From Acidimicrobiia bacterium (GTDB lineage: Bacteria; Actinomycetota; Acidimicrobiia; Spongiisociales; ZC4RG35): DNA of 5,629 nucleotides. The notes under the pieces were generated by a model. The model ran no database searches, had not been told where the DNA came from, and saw only the letters and a program-made list of their open reading frames with translations. Below are positions 1 to 5,193 of the stretch, one piece after another (positions within the stretch are counted from its first letter, which is position 1; each line of letters begins with the position of its first letter). The translations under genes and the position numbers were made by a program. The stretch spans positions 1 to 5,629 of the forward strand of contig JAOUGY010000254.1 of the NCBI GenBank assembly GCA_029865445.1, read 5' to 3'.

Positions 1-324
1 GACGGCGAACATCTCGATCTTGTCGCCGACCGCCCAGTTGAGCAATCCCTCGTCATTGCCTTTCTCGACGGTGGTGTACTCCACCACCTCCACCGTGGTG
101 AGCTCTGCGAGGTTGGTGATCGTCTCCACCGTCACCTCGCCGACCCGGGTGAACTCTCCGTCCGGTCGCACCGAGTCGACGATCTCGTCGACCCGGTTGT
201 CCACGGTGTCGACAGCCCGGGCGGTGCGGCCGGCCGCGAACGCCAGCACGGTGATCCCGGTGAGAATCCCGAGCGCTCCGATGGTGGCGGCGATGGTGAG
301 GATCACCGTCCGGCGGTTCGACAT
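1..324 (-). CDS. DUF4230-like membrane-anchored protein (N-terminal part, runs off window)
   Basis: The frame is open from an ATG at 324 down to base 1, giving 108 residues; the C-terminus lies outside the window. A short basic start (MSNRR) is followed by one hydrophobic segment at about residues 6-31, with no cleavage site that I can recognise, so I infer a signal anchor with the rest of the protein outside the membrane. Residues 38-53 look helical and charged. Residues about 64-88 (TVETITNLAELTTVEVVEYT and the following TVEK) match the opening of DUF4230 domains as I remember them, where a helix leads into an L-x-T-x-E strand. The function of DUF4230 is unknown. The gene is divergent from the M16 peptidase gene. 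A TAGCCT hexamer ends 7 bases before the ATG and no Shine-Dalgarno is seen, so a leaderless mRNA is likely. The coding call is firm; the family name is moderate. Confidence 0.72.
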   Translation of the reverse strand, partial: MSNRRTVILTIAATIGALGILTGITVLAFAAGRTARAVDTVDNRVDEIVDSVRPDGEFTRVGEVTVETITNLAELTTVEVVEYTTVEKGNDEGLLNWAVGDKIEMFAV

Positions 325-331
325 AAGTGAG

Positions 332-337
332 AGGCTA
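332..337 (-). promoter_or_regulatory. -10 box TAGCCT of a leaderless promoter for the DUF4230-like gene
   Basis: Read on the minus strand, TAGCCT fits the actinobacterial TANNNT -10 consensus. Seven bases (CTCACTT) separate it from the ATG at 324, which puts the expected transcription start on or next to the A of the start codon. No convincing -35 lies 17-18 bases upstream. The call is inferred from position and from the repeat of the same arrangement at 390, 4253 and 4290. Confidence 0.55.
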
Positions 338-363
338 ACCGGGGGAGGGCTCTGCGCTACGAC

Positions 364-373
364 GGTTCGAACC
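364..373. promoter_or_regulatory. Perfect 10-bp palindrome between two divergent promoters (possible operator)
   Basis: GGTTCGAACC is a perfect palindrome in the 77-base gap between two divergent genes. Its core TTCGAA sits 18 bases upstream of the -10 at 390-395, where the -35 of the peptidase promoter would be. It could be a poor -35, an operator for a dimeric regulator, or chance. No regulator can be named from the sequence. Confidence 0.25.
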
Positions 374-389
374 AATGTGGGACCCGGCG

Positions 390-395
390 TAGCAT
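390..395 (+). promoter_or_regulatory. -10 box TAGCAT of a leaderless promoter for the M16 peptidase-dapB unit
   Basis: TAGCAT fits TANNNT and ends 7 bases before the ATG at 403. It overlaps the alternative ATG at 394, so if this box is used the transcript cannot contain that codon and translation must begin at 403. The possible -35 (TTCGAA, 366-371, spacing 18) is weak. Confidence 0.55.
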
Positions 396-402
396 GCCTC
401 CG

Positions 403-1653
403 ATGCATTACGACCTGACGACCCTGCCATCCGGCCTGAGGGTCATCACCGAGCACGTGCCCGGTATCCGATCCGTTTCGGTGGGATGCTGGATCGACAC
501 CGGTACCCGCGACGAGAACCCCAACGAGGCCGGGGCTTCTCACTTCCTCGAACATCTCCTCTTCAAGGGTTCGGAGAGCTTGTCCGCCCGGGAGATCTCT
601 GAGACGTTCGACGCCATGGGTGCCGAATCGAACGCCTTCACATCGAAAGACCACACCTGTTTCTGGGCGCGCCTGCTCGACACCGACCTGCCTCGGGGAA
701 TGGAGGTCCTTGGAGAGATGCTCCAGCGGCCGGCGTTCCGGGAGCGCGAAATCGAGGCCGAACGCGAGGTCGTGATCGAGGAGATCAACGAGAGCGAAGA
801 CGATCCGAGCGATCTGGCGTTCGAGGAGTTCACCCGAACGGTCTTCGAAGAACATCCGTTGGCGTTGCCGGTTCTGGGCACACGGGAGTCGATTCGCGGG
901 ATGACCCGTGACGACATCTTCGGCTACTGGAAGCGCCGGTACGGAGCCGGTTCCGTGGTCGTGGCGATGGCAGGAGCCATGGCGCATCAGGAGGCCGTCG
1001 ACCTGGTCGCCGACACCTTTGGTTCGTGGTCGGGCGAACCGGTCGATCACGAGCATGTCGAGCCGTCGGCGGGTTCGCGCGTCGCCGTGCGGCATCGCGA
1101 CACCGAACAGGCCCACCTGGTGATCGGGGGCCTCGGGTTCGAACGGGGCGATCGGCGCCGCTGGGCGTTCGAGGTGCTGAACCTGGTGCTCGGTGGCGGT
1201 ATGGCGTCCCGGCTCTTCACGAAGATCCGTGAAGAGCGCGGGCTGGTCTATTCGGTGTATTCGTTCCGGAGTTCGTACGCCGACGCCGGGGCGTGGGGTG
1301 TGTACGCGGGGACCACACCGCGCAAGGTCGGTCAGGTTCTCGATCTCGTGGTGGAGGAACTGGCGGCCCTCGTTGCCGAAGGGATCACGCCTGCGGAGCT
1401 GGCGAGGGCGAAGGGTTCGGTGCGGGGCGGCCTGGCACTGGCAATGGAGGACGCCAACAGCCGGATGGTTCGGCTGGGACGCGATGAGATGGTCGGCGCC
1501 CCCCACTTGTCGATCGACGAGCGGATCGACCGCATCGACGCCGTCACGCTCGATGATGTGCGCGCGGTGGCTGCCGAGTTCCTGACGCGGCCCCGTGTCA
1601 TCGGGGCGGTGGGCCCGTTCGAGGCGGCCGATCTGGAGCGGTACACATCATGA
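403..1653 (+). CDS. M16 family zinc metallopeptidase (pitrilysin / processing peptidase type)
   Basis: This is a zinc-dependent endopeptidase of the M16 family (MEROPS), related to the mitochondrial processing peptidase beta subunit. The inverted zinc motif HxxEH is HFLEH: H47 and H51 bind zinc and E50 is the catalytic base. The third ligand is E127 in a VVIEEI stretch, 76 residues after H51 as in the family, with conserved E120 before it. The N-terminal catalytic domain spans about 1-215. The C-terminal M16_C domain has GGGMASRLF at 264-272 and RGLVYS at 279-284, which close the active-site chamber. At 416 residues it is the usual single-unit length; such proteins generally work as dimers. 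No signal peptide is seen, so it is likely cytosolic. I prefer ATG 403 over ATG 394 because the latter lies inside the -10 box and neither has a good Shine-Dalgarno. The stop overlaps the dapB start (ATGA), so translation is probably coupled. The physiological substrate is unknown. Confidence 0.95.
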   Translation: MHYDLTTLPSGLRVITEHVPGIRSVSVGCWIDTGTRDENPNEAGASHFLEHLLFKGSESLSAREISETFDAMGAESNAFTSKDHTCFWARLLDTDLPRGMEVLGEMLQRPAFREREIEAEREVVIEEINESEDDPSDLAFEEFTRTVFEEHPLALPVLGTRESIRGMTRDDIFGYWKRRYGAGSVVVAMAGAMAHQEAVDLVADTFGSWSGEPVDHEHVEPSAGSRVAVRHRDTEQAHLVIGGLGFERGDRRRWAFEVLNLVLGGGMASRLFTKIREERGLVYSVYSFRSSYADAGAWGVYAGTTPRKVGQVLDLVVEELAALVAEGITPAELARAKGSVRGGLALAMEDANSRMVRLGRDEMVGAPHLSIDERIDRIDAVTLDDVRAVAAEFLTRPRVIGAVGPFEAADLERYTS

Positions 1654-2405
1654 TCCGGGTCGGTGTCTCTGGTGCGGCGGGCCGCATGGGACGGGCGATC
1701 GCCACCGCCATCGCAGCCTCCGATTCCTTGGTGCTCCACGGTTTGTACGCCCCCGGACACGAAGGCGAGGTGCTGGCGGAGGTCCCCTTGAGCGTCAACC
1801 CCGAGGCGATGGCGGGTGCCGATGTGATCGTCGAGGTGACGAGGCCAGACGTGGTGATGCGGAACGTGATCGGTTGGAAGGAACTGGGTTGCCACGCGGT
1901 CGTCGGCACGTCCGGGTTCGACGAGGACCGCATCGCCTCGCTGCGCCAGGCGTGGGGCGAGGCCCCGGTCAACTGTCTCGTGGTCCCCAACTTCTCGATC
2001 GGGGCCGTGCTCATGATGCAGTTCGCCGAGAGAGCCGCACCCCACTTTGCGGCGGCAGAGATCATCGAGCTGCACCACGACCGGAAACTGGACGCCCCCT
2101 CGGGCACCGCCCAGGCGACCGCTTCTCGGTTGGGGAGAGCCCAGCCCGAGCAACGAAGGGCAGTCGATTCGGTGGAGGAGGTCCCGGGTGTACGCGGTGG
2201 TGCGGTCGAAGGCATTCCAGTGCACTCGGTCCGCCTACCGGGTTTGCTCGCCCACCAGGAGGTTCTCCTCGGGAATCCCGGCGAGTTGTTGACGATCCGG
2301 CACGACAGCATGAGCGTCGAGTCGTTCATGCCGGGCGTCATGCTGGCGATTCGCTCGGTTTCGTCGCTCAGGGGTGTCAACGTCGGGCTCGATGCGCTGA
2401 TCTAG
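1650..2405 (+). CDS. dapB: 4-hydroxy-tetrahydrodipicolinate reductase (DapB)
   Basis: DapB reduces 4-hydroxy-tetrahydrodipicolinate to tetrahydrodipicolinate with NAD(P)H, the second committed step of diaminopimelate/lysine synthesis, in the cytosol. The N-terminal Rossmann fold shows the dinucleotide loop GAAGRMG (8-14). VVGTSGF (84-90) and PNFSIG (113-118) are the usual cofactor and hinge motifs. The signature ELHHDRKLDAPSGTA (140-154) carries the catalytic pair H142/K146, equivalent to E. coli H159/K163. HQEVLLG and IRHDS complete the substrate domain, and the end GVNVGLDALI is typical. The length of 251 residues is normal. One oddity: the acidic residue that usually contacts the cofactor ribose after strand beta-2 appears to be Ala34 (codon GCC) in LYAPGHEG. 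The start ATG overlaps the peptidase stop. The gene ends facing the minus-strand membrane-protein gene across a 64-base gap. Confidence 0.97.
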   Translation: MIRVGVSGAAGRMGRAIATAIAASDSLVLHGLYAPGHEGEVLAEVPLSVNPEAMAGADVIVEVTRPDVVMRNVIGWKELGCHAVVGTSGFDEDRIASLRQAWGEAPVNCLVVPNFSIGAVLMMQFAERAAPHFAAAEIIELHHDRKLDAPSGTAQATASRLGRAQPEQRRAVDSVEEVPGVRGGAVEGIPVHSVRLPGLLAHQEVLLGNPGELLTIRHDSMSVESFMPGVMLAIRSVSSLRGVNVGLDALI

Positions 2406-2469
2406 TGGTGCGTCGCCGCACTCGGCTGCACTGGGCACCGGGTATCCGAGGCGGCCGGTTCGGTCCAGC
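2406..2469. other. Convergent intergenic spacer, no clear terminator
   Basis: The spacer separates the 3' ends of dapB and the membrane-protein gene. It contains a small hairpin, GTGCG-TCGC-CGCAC (2408-2421), and a longer-range GGTGC/GCACC pair (2407-2411 with 2435-2439), but no T-run follows on either strand. Termination here may rely on Rho or on weak structure. I see no small gene in it. Confidence 0.4.
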
Positions 2470-2844
2470 TCAGGTGTTCAGTTCGACGAGGCTCGAGATT
2501 CCCAGGCCGTAGGCGATGGCGACTGCCTCGACGATCGCGATCATCACCCACAGTCGTCTGCCTCGGGCGGTCAGTTTCACGACCGCCGCCCCCACCAGCA
2601 CCCAGGCCACCACGTCGAGATAGATGGTGAACGGTAGGTCGCCGGCCAAGGCCGCAAAAAGTCCCGAGACGGGAGCTCCGGCTGCGAACAAGGTCAGCCC
2701 GACCCGTTCGGTGAGGCCCGCCGGACTCGGACCGAGAATGATGCCGAGGCCGGCCGCCACCAACACGGCGGCGACTCCGAGCAATACGCCGACGGCAACC
2801 GTCAGGTCGCGGCAGCCGAGCCCCTCGGCGTCCCGGGACGCCAT
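2470..2844 (-). CDS. Small four-helix integral membrane protein, unknown function
   Basis: I do not recognise a family. The 124-residue product has four hydrophobic segments, at about residues 16-38, 47-67, 72-92 and 98-119, with short polar ends. The short loop between helices 3 and 4 (TARGRR, 92-97) is strongly basic, suggesting by the positive-inside rule that it faces the cytoplasm together with both termini. Acidic residues fall inside helices 3 (D77) and 4 (E106), and P58 kinks helix 2. Codon use is GC-rich at third positions like the neighbouring genes, supporting real coding on this strand. The start lies 6 bases after the cyclophilin stop with no evident Shine-Dalgarno, so translation is probably coupled and the two genes share a transcript. 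It could be a transporter-like or regulatory membrane subunit, but nothing in the sequence decides this. Confidence 0.75.
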   Translation of the reverse strand: MASRDAEGLGCRDLTVAVGVLLGVAAVLVAAGLGIILGPSPAGLTERVGLTLFAAGAPVSGLFAALAGDLPFTIYLDVVAWVLVGAAVVKLTARGRRLWVMIAIVEAVAIAYGLGISSLVELNT

Positions 2845-2850
2845 TGACGG

Positions 2851-3363
2851 TCAGGACTCGTTGATCGTGACCGAGGAGATCACGCAGTCCGACGTGGGGC
2901 GGTCGCCGGGTCCGGTCGGGACGGCGGCGATGGCGTCCACTGCTTCCATCCCTTCCGACACGGAGCCGAAGATCGTGTACTGGTGGGGCAGACCCACGTC
3001 GGCCAGACAGATGAAGAACTGCGAGCCGTTGGTGTTGGGCCCGGCGTTGGCCATGGCAACCGTTCCACGGGCGTATGAGCCGTGGCCGTCCAGCTCGTCG
3101 CGGAACTTGTAGCCGGGACCCCCCCGACCCGTGCCGGTCGGGTCGCCGCCCTGGGCCACGAATCCGGGGATGACGCGGTGGAAGATGACGTTGTCGTAGA
3201 ACCCTTCACCGGCCAGGAATACGAAGTTGTTCACCGCAAGTGGTGAGCGAACTGCGTCGAAGTCGATCGTGATGTCGCCATGGTTGGTGGCGAGCACGGC
3301 CTGATACGTCTTGTCCAGGTCGATGCCCAGGTCGGGAGCGCTGTCCCACTGTTTGGCTGCCAC
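2851..3363 (-). CDS. Peptidyl-prolyl cis-trans isomerase, cyclophilin type
   Basis: This cyclophilin catalyses cis-trans isomerisation of Xaa-Pro bonds during protein folding. No signal peptide or membrane segment is present, so it should be cytosolic. Key motifs are FHRVIPGFVAQGGD (61-74) and MANAGPNTNGSQFF (104-117). By comparison with human CypA the active-site residues are R63 (R55), F68 (F60), Q71 (Q63), N106 (N102), F117 (F113), L125 (L122) and H127 (H126). CypA M61 is V69 and the cyclosporin-contact Trp121 is replaced, in the shortened GLPHQYTIFG loop seen in bacterial forms; cyclosporin binding should be weak. At 170 residues it is a single-domain enzyme with the N-terminal extension (KQWDSAPDLGIDLDKTY) typical of actinobacterial members. 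The start is GTG at 3363, supported by AAAGGA five bases upstream. The membrane-protein gene follows 6 bases after the stop. Confidence 0.95.
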   Translation of the reverse strand: MAAKQWDSAPDLGIDLDKTYQAVLATNHGDITIDFDAVRSPLAVNNFVFLAGEGFYDNVIFHRVIPGFVAQGGDPTGTGRGGPGYKFRDELDGHGSYARGTVAMANAGPNTNGSQFFICLADVGLPHQYTIFGSVSEGMEAVDAIAAVPTGPGDRPTSDCVISSVTINES

Positions 3364-3368
3364 GAGGG

Positions 3369-3374
3369 TCCTTT
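3369..3374 (-). promoter_or_regulatory. Shine-Dalgarno AAAGGA for the cyclophilin GTG start
   Basis: AAAGGA on the minus strand lies 5 bases upstream of the GTG at 3363 and decides that start. It is the only clear Shine-Dalgarno before any promoter-proximal gene in the window, in contrast with the four probable leaderless starts. Confidence 0.6.
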
Positions 3375-3381
3375 CGATCCG

Positions 3382-3414
3382 TGAGGGAGCGACGCTAACC
3401 CGCCCCGTCCCTCA
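3382..3414. repeat. 7-bp inverted repeat flanking the cyclophilin -10 box
   Basis: TGAGGGA (3382-3388) and TCCCTCA (3408-3414) are exact inverted copies separated by 19 bases, with centres 26 bp apart. Between them lies the TAGCGT box, and one arm covers the expected transcription start. It may be a two-half-site operator. It could instead form a weak hairpin downstream of the thioredoxin gene, but the 19-base loop and lack of a T-run argue against an intrinsic terminator. Confidence 0.4.
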
Positions 3415-3421
3415 TCCCCAA
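3392..3421 (-). promoter_or_regulatory. Promoter of the cyclophilin-membrane protein operon
   Basis: On the minus strand TTGGGG (3421-3416) and TAGCGT (3397-3392) are spaced 18 bases apart and match TTGNNN/TANNNT. The predicted start near 3385 gives a leader of about 20 bases holding the Shine-Dalgarno. The -35 begins just after the thioredoxin stop codon. The -10 is more convincing than the -35. Confidence 0.45.
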
Positions 3422-3424
3422 TCG

Positions 3425-4246
3425 TCAGAACAGGGCGCTCGCCAGCCGGCGCCGGTACGCGGCGGTGAGAGGATGATCCGGCCCGAGCAGCTCGAACAGG
3501 TCCAGCATCACGAGTCGGGCCTGATCCGACAGTTCTGGTTCCCGCATCGAGACAACCTCCAGCAACGTGTCGAAACCACGTTCGTAGGCACCGGCTGCGG
3601 CGAGGCCCTTTCCGAATGCGAGCAGTGAACCGGGGGTGCCGTCGGCCGCGTCGCGCTCCAGTGCGGCCAGGTCCCCCCCGCCGGTGAGCCGCGACGCCGC
3701 CATCAGCTGGCGCACGCCTTCGGTCGGGGCGAGGCGTTCGAGAACTTCGATCGCTTCGGACGAGAGGCCTCGTTCCAGCAGGAGCGCGGCCAGGCCGGTT
3801 CCGGCGATTTCGTGGGCCGGGTCGCGTTCGAGCACCGCTCGCCAGGTCTGCTCGGCGAGGGCTTCATCGCCTTCTTCGAGAGCGATGTGGGCGCGTTCGG
3901 CGGCGATGTCGAGGTCGGAGGGCACGACACCGTTGACGAACTCCCTCACCTGTGCCTCGGGTAGGGCGCCGGTGAAGCGATTCACCGCTTCGCCGTCCTT
4001 GAACGCAATGACAGTTGGGATGCCCTGGACTCCGAACTGCATTGCGAGTTGCTGGTTCTGATCGACATCGACCTTCGCCAGCTCCCAGGACCCGTTTGCT
4101 TCTGCCGCCAACCGCTCGAGCACCGGACCGAGGACCTTGCAGGGGCCGCACCATTCGGCCCAGAAATCGACGACCACCGGCACCTGGTGCGAACGCTGCA
4201 GCACCGACGTGGCGAATTCCGCTGTGGTGACATCTGTGACGCTCAT
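3425..4246 (-). CDS. Thioredoxin-TPR fusion protein (CnoX/YbbN-type chaperedoxin)
   Basis: Residues 1-108 form a thioredoxin fold with the intact WCGPC motif (W32-C36: nucleophilic C33, resolving C36), the buried acid D27 in VVDFWA, and the cis-proline P77 in GIPT. Residues 111-273 form an alpha-helical TPR-like region with helix pairs visible at about 112-140, 145-171 and 206-232. It ends in LGPDHPLTAAYRRRLASALF (254-273), the closing motif of the CnoX/YbbN C-terminal TPR domain. Members of this group hold unfolding proteins and can protect them from cysteine over-oxidation. E. coli CnoX lacks a CXXC, whereas this one keeps it and should be redox-active. It is cytosolic (no signal peptide). 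The length of 273 residues fits the family. It is encoded upstream of a cyclophilin on the same strand, forming a protein-folding pair, but the 61-base gap contains a separate promoter. ATG 4246 is preceded by TAGCCT with a 6-base spacer, so a leaderless transcript is likely. Confidence 0.93.
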   Translation of the reverse strand: MSVTDVTTAEFATSVLQRSHQVPVVVDFWAEWCGPCKVLGPVLERLAAEANGSWELAKVDVDQNQQLAMQFGVQGIPTVIAFKDGEAVNRFTGALPEAQVREFVNGVVPSDLDIAAERAHIALEEGDEALAEQTWRAVLERDPAHEIAGTGLAALLLERGLSSEAIEVLERLAPTEGVRQLMAASRLTGGGDLAALERDAADGTPGSLLAFGKGLAAAGAYERGFDTLLEVVSMREPELSDQARLVMLDLFELLGPDHPLTAAYRRRLASALF

Positions 4247-4252
4247 GACCTC

Positions 4253-4258
4253 AGGCTA
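4253..4258 (-). promoter_or_regulatory. -10 box TAGCCT of a leaderless promoter for the thioredoxin-TPR gene
   Basis: TAGCCT on the minus strand ends 6 bases (GAGGTC) before the ATG at 4246, the exact spacing expected when transcription starts at the A of ATG. The GAGG in the spacer lies too close to the ATG to act as a normal Shine-Dalgarno. No convincing -35 is visible. Confidence 0.55.
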
Positions 4259-4289
4259 CCGGCGCCGCAGAACCATACGGTCAGGCCAC

Positions 4290-4295
4290 TACCAT
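4290..4295 (+). promoter_or_regulatory. -10 box TACCAT of a leaderless promoter for dapA-rnj
   Basis: TACCAT fits TANNNT and ends 7 bases before the dapA ATG at 4303. No Shine-Dalgarno lies between. It is back to back with the thioredoxin promoter in a 56-base gap, so the two units could be jointly controlled. No clear -35 is present. Confidence 0.55.
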
Positions 4296-4302
4296 CGACG
4301 CA

Positions 4303-5193
4303 ATGCACATAGATGCACCCCCGTTCGGGGCGGTCCTGACCGCGATGGTCACTCCCTTCGGCGACGACGGCGCCGTCGACCACGGTCGACTGGCCCGGCT
4401 CGCCCGTTTCCTCGTCGACAACGGCTCCGATGGTCTCGTGGTCACCGGGACGACCGGCGAATCCCCGACCCTCGGTTTCGAGGAGAAGCTCGCTTGTTAT
4501 CGCACCGTCGTCGAGGCGGTGGGATCACGGGCCGTGGTCGTCGCCGGCACGGGCACCTACGACACCGCCGAGTCCGTCCTTCTCTCCCAGAGGGCGGCCG
4601 ACATGGGCGTCGCGGGCTTGATGGCGGTCACTCCGTATTACTCGAAGCCCGGCCAGAGCGGGATTCGCGCTCACTTCGAGGCCATCGCCGACGCCACCGA
4701 TCTCGGCGTGCTCGTCTACAACATTCCGGGTCGCACAGGGAGCCGGATCGAGCTGTCGACGCTGGCCGCCCTGGCCGAGCACCCGAACATCGTCGCGACC
4801 AAAGACGCGGTGATGGATCTCGATTTCACCTCCGAGACGGTTCGGACGATTCCGGATCTCGCCGTCTACTCGGGCCAGGACTCGTACACGTGGCCGATGA
4901 TGGCGGTGGGAGCGATCGGTGTCGTGTCTGTGATCGCTCATCTCGCCGGCAATGAGGTGAAGGCGATGGTCACGGCGGCCCTCGGCGGGGACAGCGAGAC
5001 GGCCCGCCGTCTCCACCAAAGCCTGCTGCCGTTGTGCTGGACCTGTTTCCTGGAAACCAATCCGACATCTGTGAAGGCCGCGATGTCTGCGTTGTGGGAA
5101 CCGGTCGGGGCGCCCCGCCTGCCGCTCGTTCCGGCGTCGGCGGAAACTGTCCAGGCGATCAAAGAAGCCATGACGACGTTGTCGCAATCGTGA
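4303..5193 (+). CDS. dapA: 4-hydroxy-tetrahydrodipicolinate synthase (DapA)
   Basis: DapA condenses pyruvate with aspartate semialdehyde to give 4-hydroxy-tetrahydrodipicolinate, the entry step of diaminopimelate/lysine synthesis and the source of DapB's substrate. It is a class I aldolase TIM barrel. The Schiff-base lysine is K167 (VATKDAV), Y139 in VYNIPGRTG is the general acid/base, and T50-T51 in GTTGES complete the proton relay with Y113 of TPYYSKP. R144 binds the substrate carboxylate. All these match E. coli K161, Y133, T44/T45, Y107 and R138. The length of 296 residues is standard. In the E. coli lysine-inhibition site, H53, H56 and N80 correspond here to F59, K62 and Y86, so feedback control by lysine is probably lost. 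ATG 4303 fits both the family N-terminus and the leaderless promoter. The stop overlaps the next gene's GTG start. Confidence 0.97.
   Translation: MHIDAPPFGAVLTAMVTPFGDDGAVDHGRLARLARFLVDNGSDGLVVTGTTGESPTLGFEEKLACYRTVVEAVGSRAVVVAGTGTYDTAESVLLSQRAADMGVAGLMAVTPYYSKPGQSGIRAHFEAIADATDLGVLVYNIPGRTGSRIELSTLAALAEHPNIVATKDAVMDLDFTSETVRTIPDLAVYSGQDSYTWPMMAVGAIGVVSVIAHLAGNEVKAMVTAALGGDSETARRLHQSLLPLCWTCFLETNPTSVKAAMSALWEPVGAPRLPLVPASAETVQAIKEAMTTLSQS

Noticed and set aside
364..373. GGTTCGAACC resembles the T-arm of a tRNA
   Set aside because: The five bases on each side of TTCGAAC (GACGG and CAATG) do not pair, and no acceptor stem or anticodon arm fits around it.
1332..2225. Long minus-strand open frame of 297 codons across the peptidase-dapB junction
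   Set aside because: It lies antisense to two clearly recognised enzymes, has Arg/Ser/Thr-rich composition and no recognisable domain; it is a high-GC shadow frame.
2407..2439. Possible bidirectional terminator between dapB and the membrane-protein gene
   Set aside because: The stems are only 5 bp and no T-run follows on either strand, so an intrinsic terminator cannot be claimed.
2624..3112. Plus-strand open frame of 162 codons opposite the cyclophilin and membrane-protein genes
   Set aside because: The minus strand encodes a full cyclophilin with all motifs, and the plus-strand product is Pro/Ser/Ala-rich without a domain.
4260..4267. 8-bp palindrome CGGCGCCG in the thioredoxin-dapA gap
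   Set aside because: Short GC-only palindromes are expected by chance at this base composition.
4137..4955. Plus-strand open frame of 272 codons across the thioredoxin start and dapA
   Set aside because: Its arginine- and glycine-rich low-complexity translation is an out-of-frame reading of dapA.
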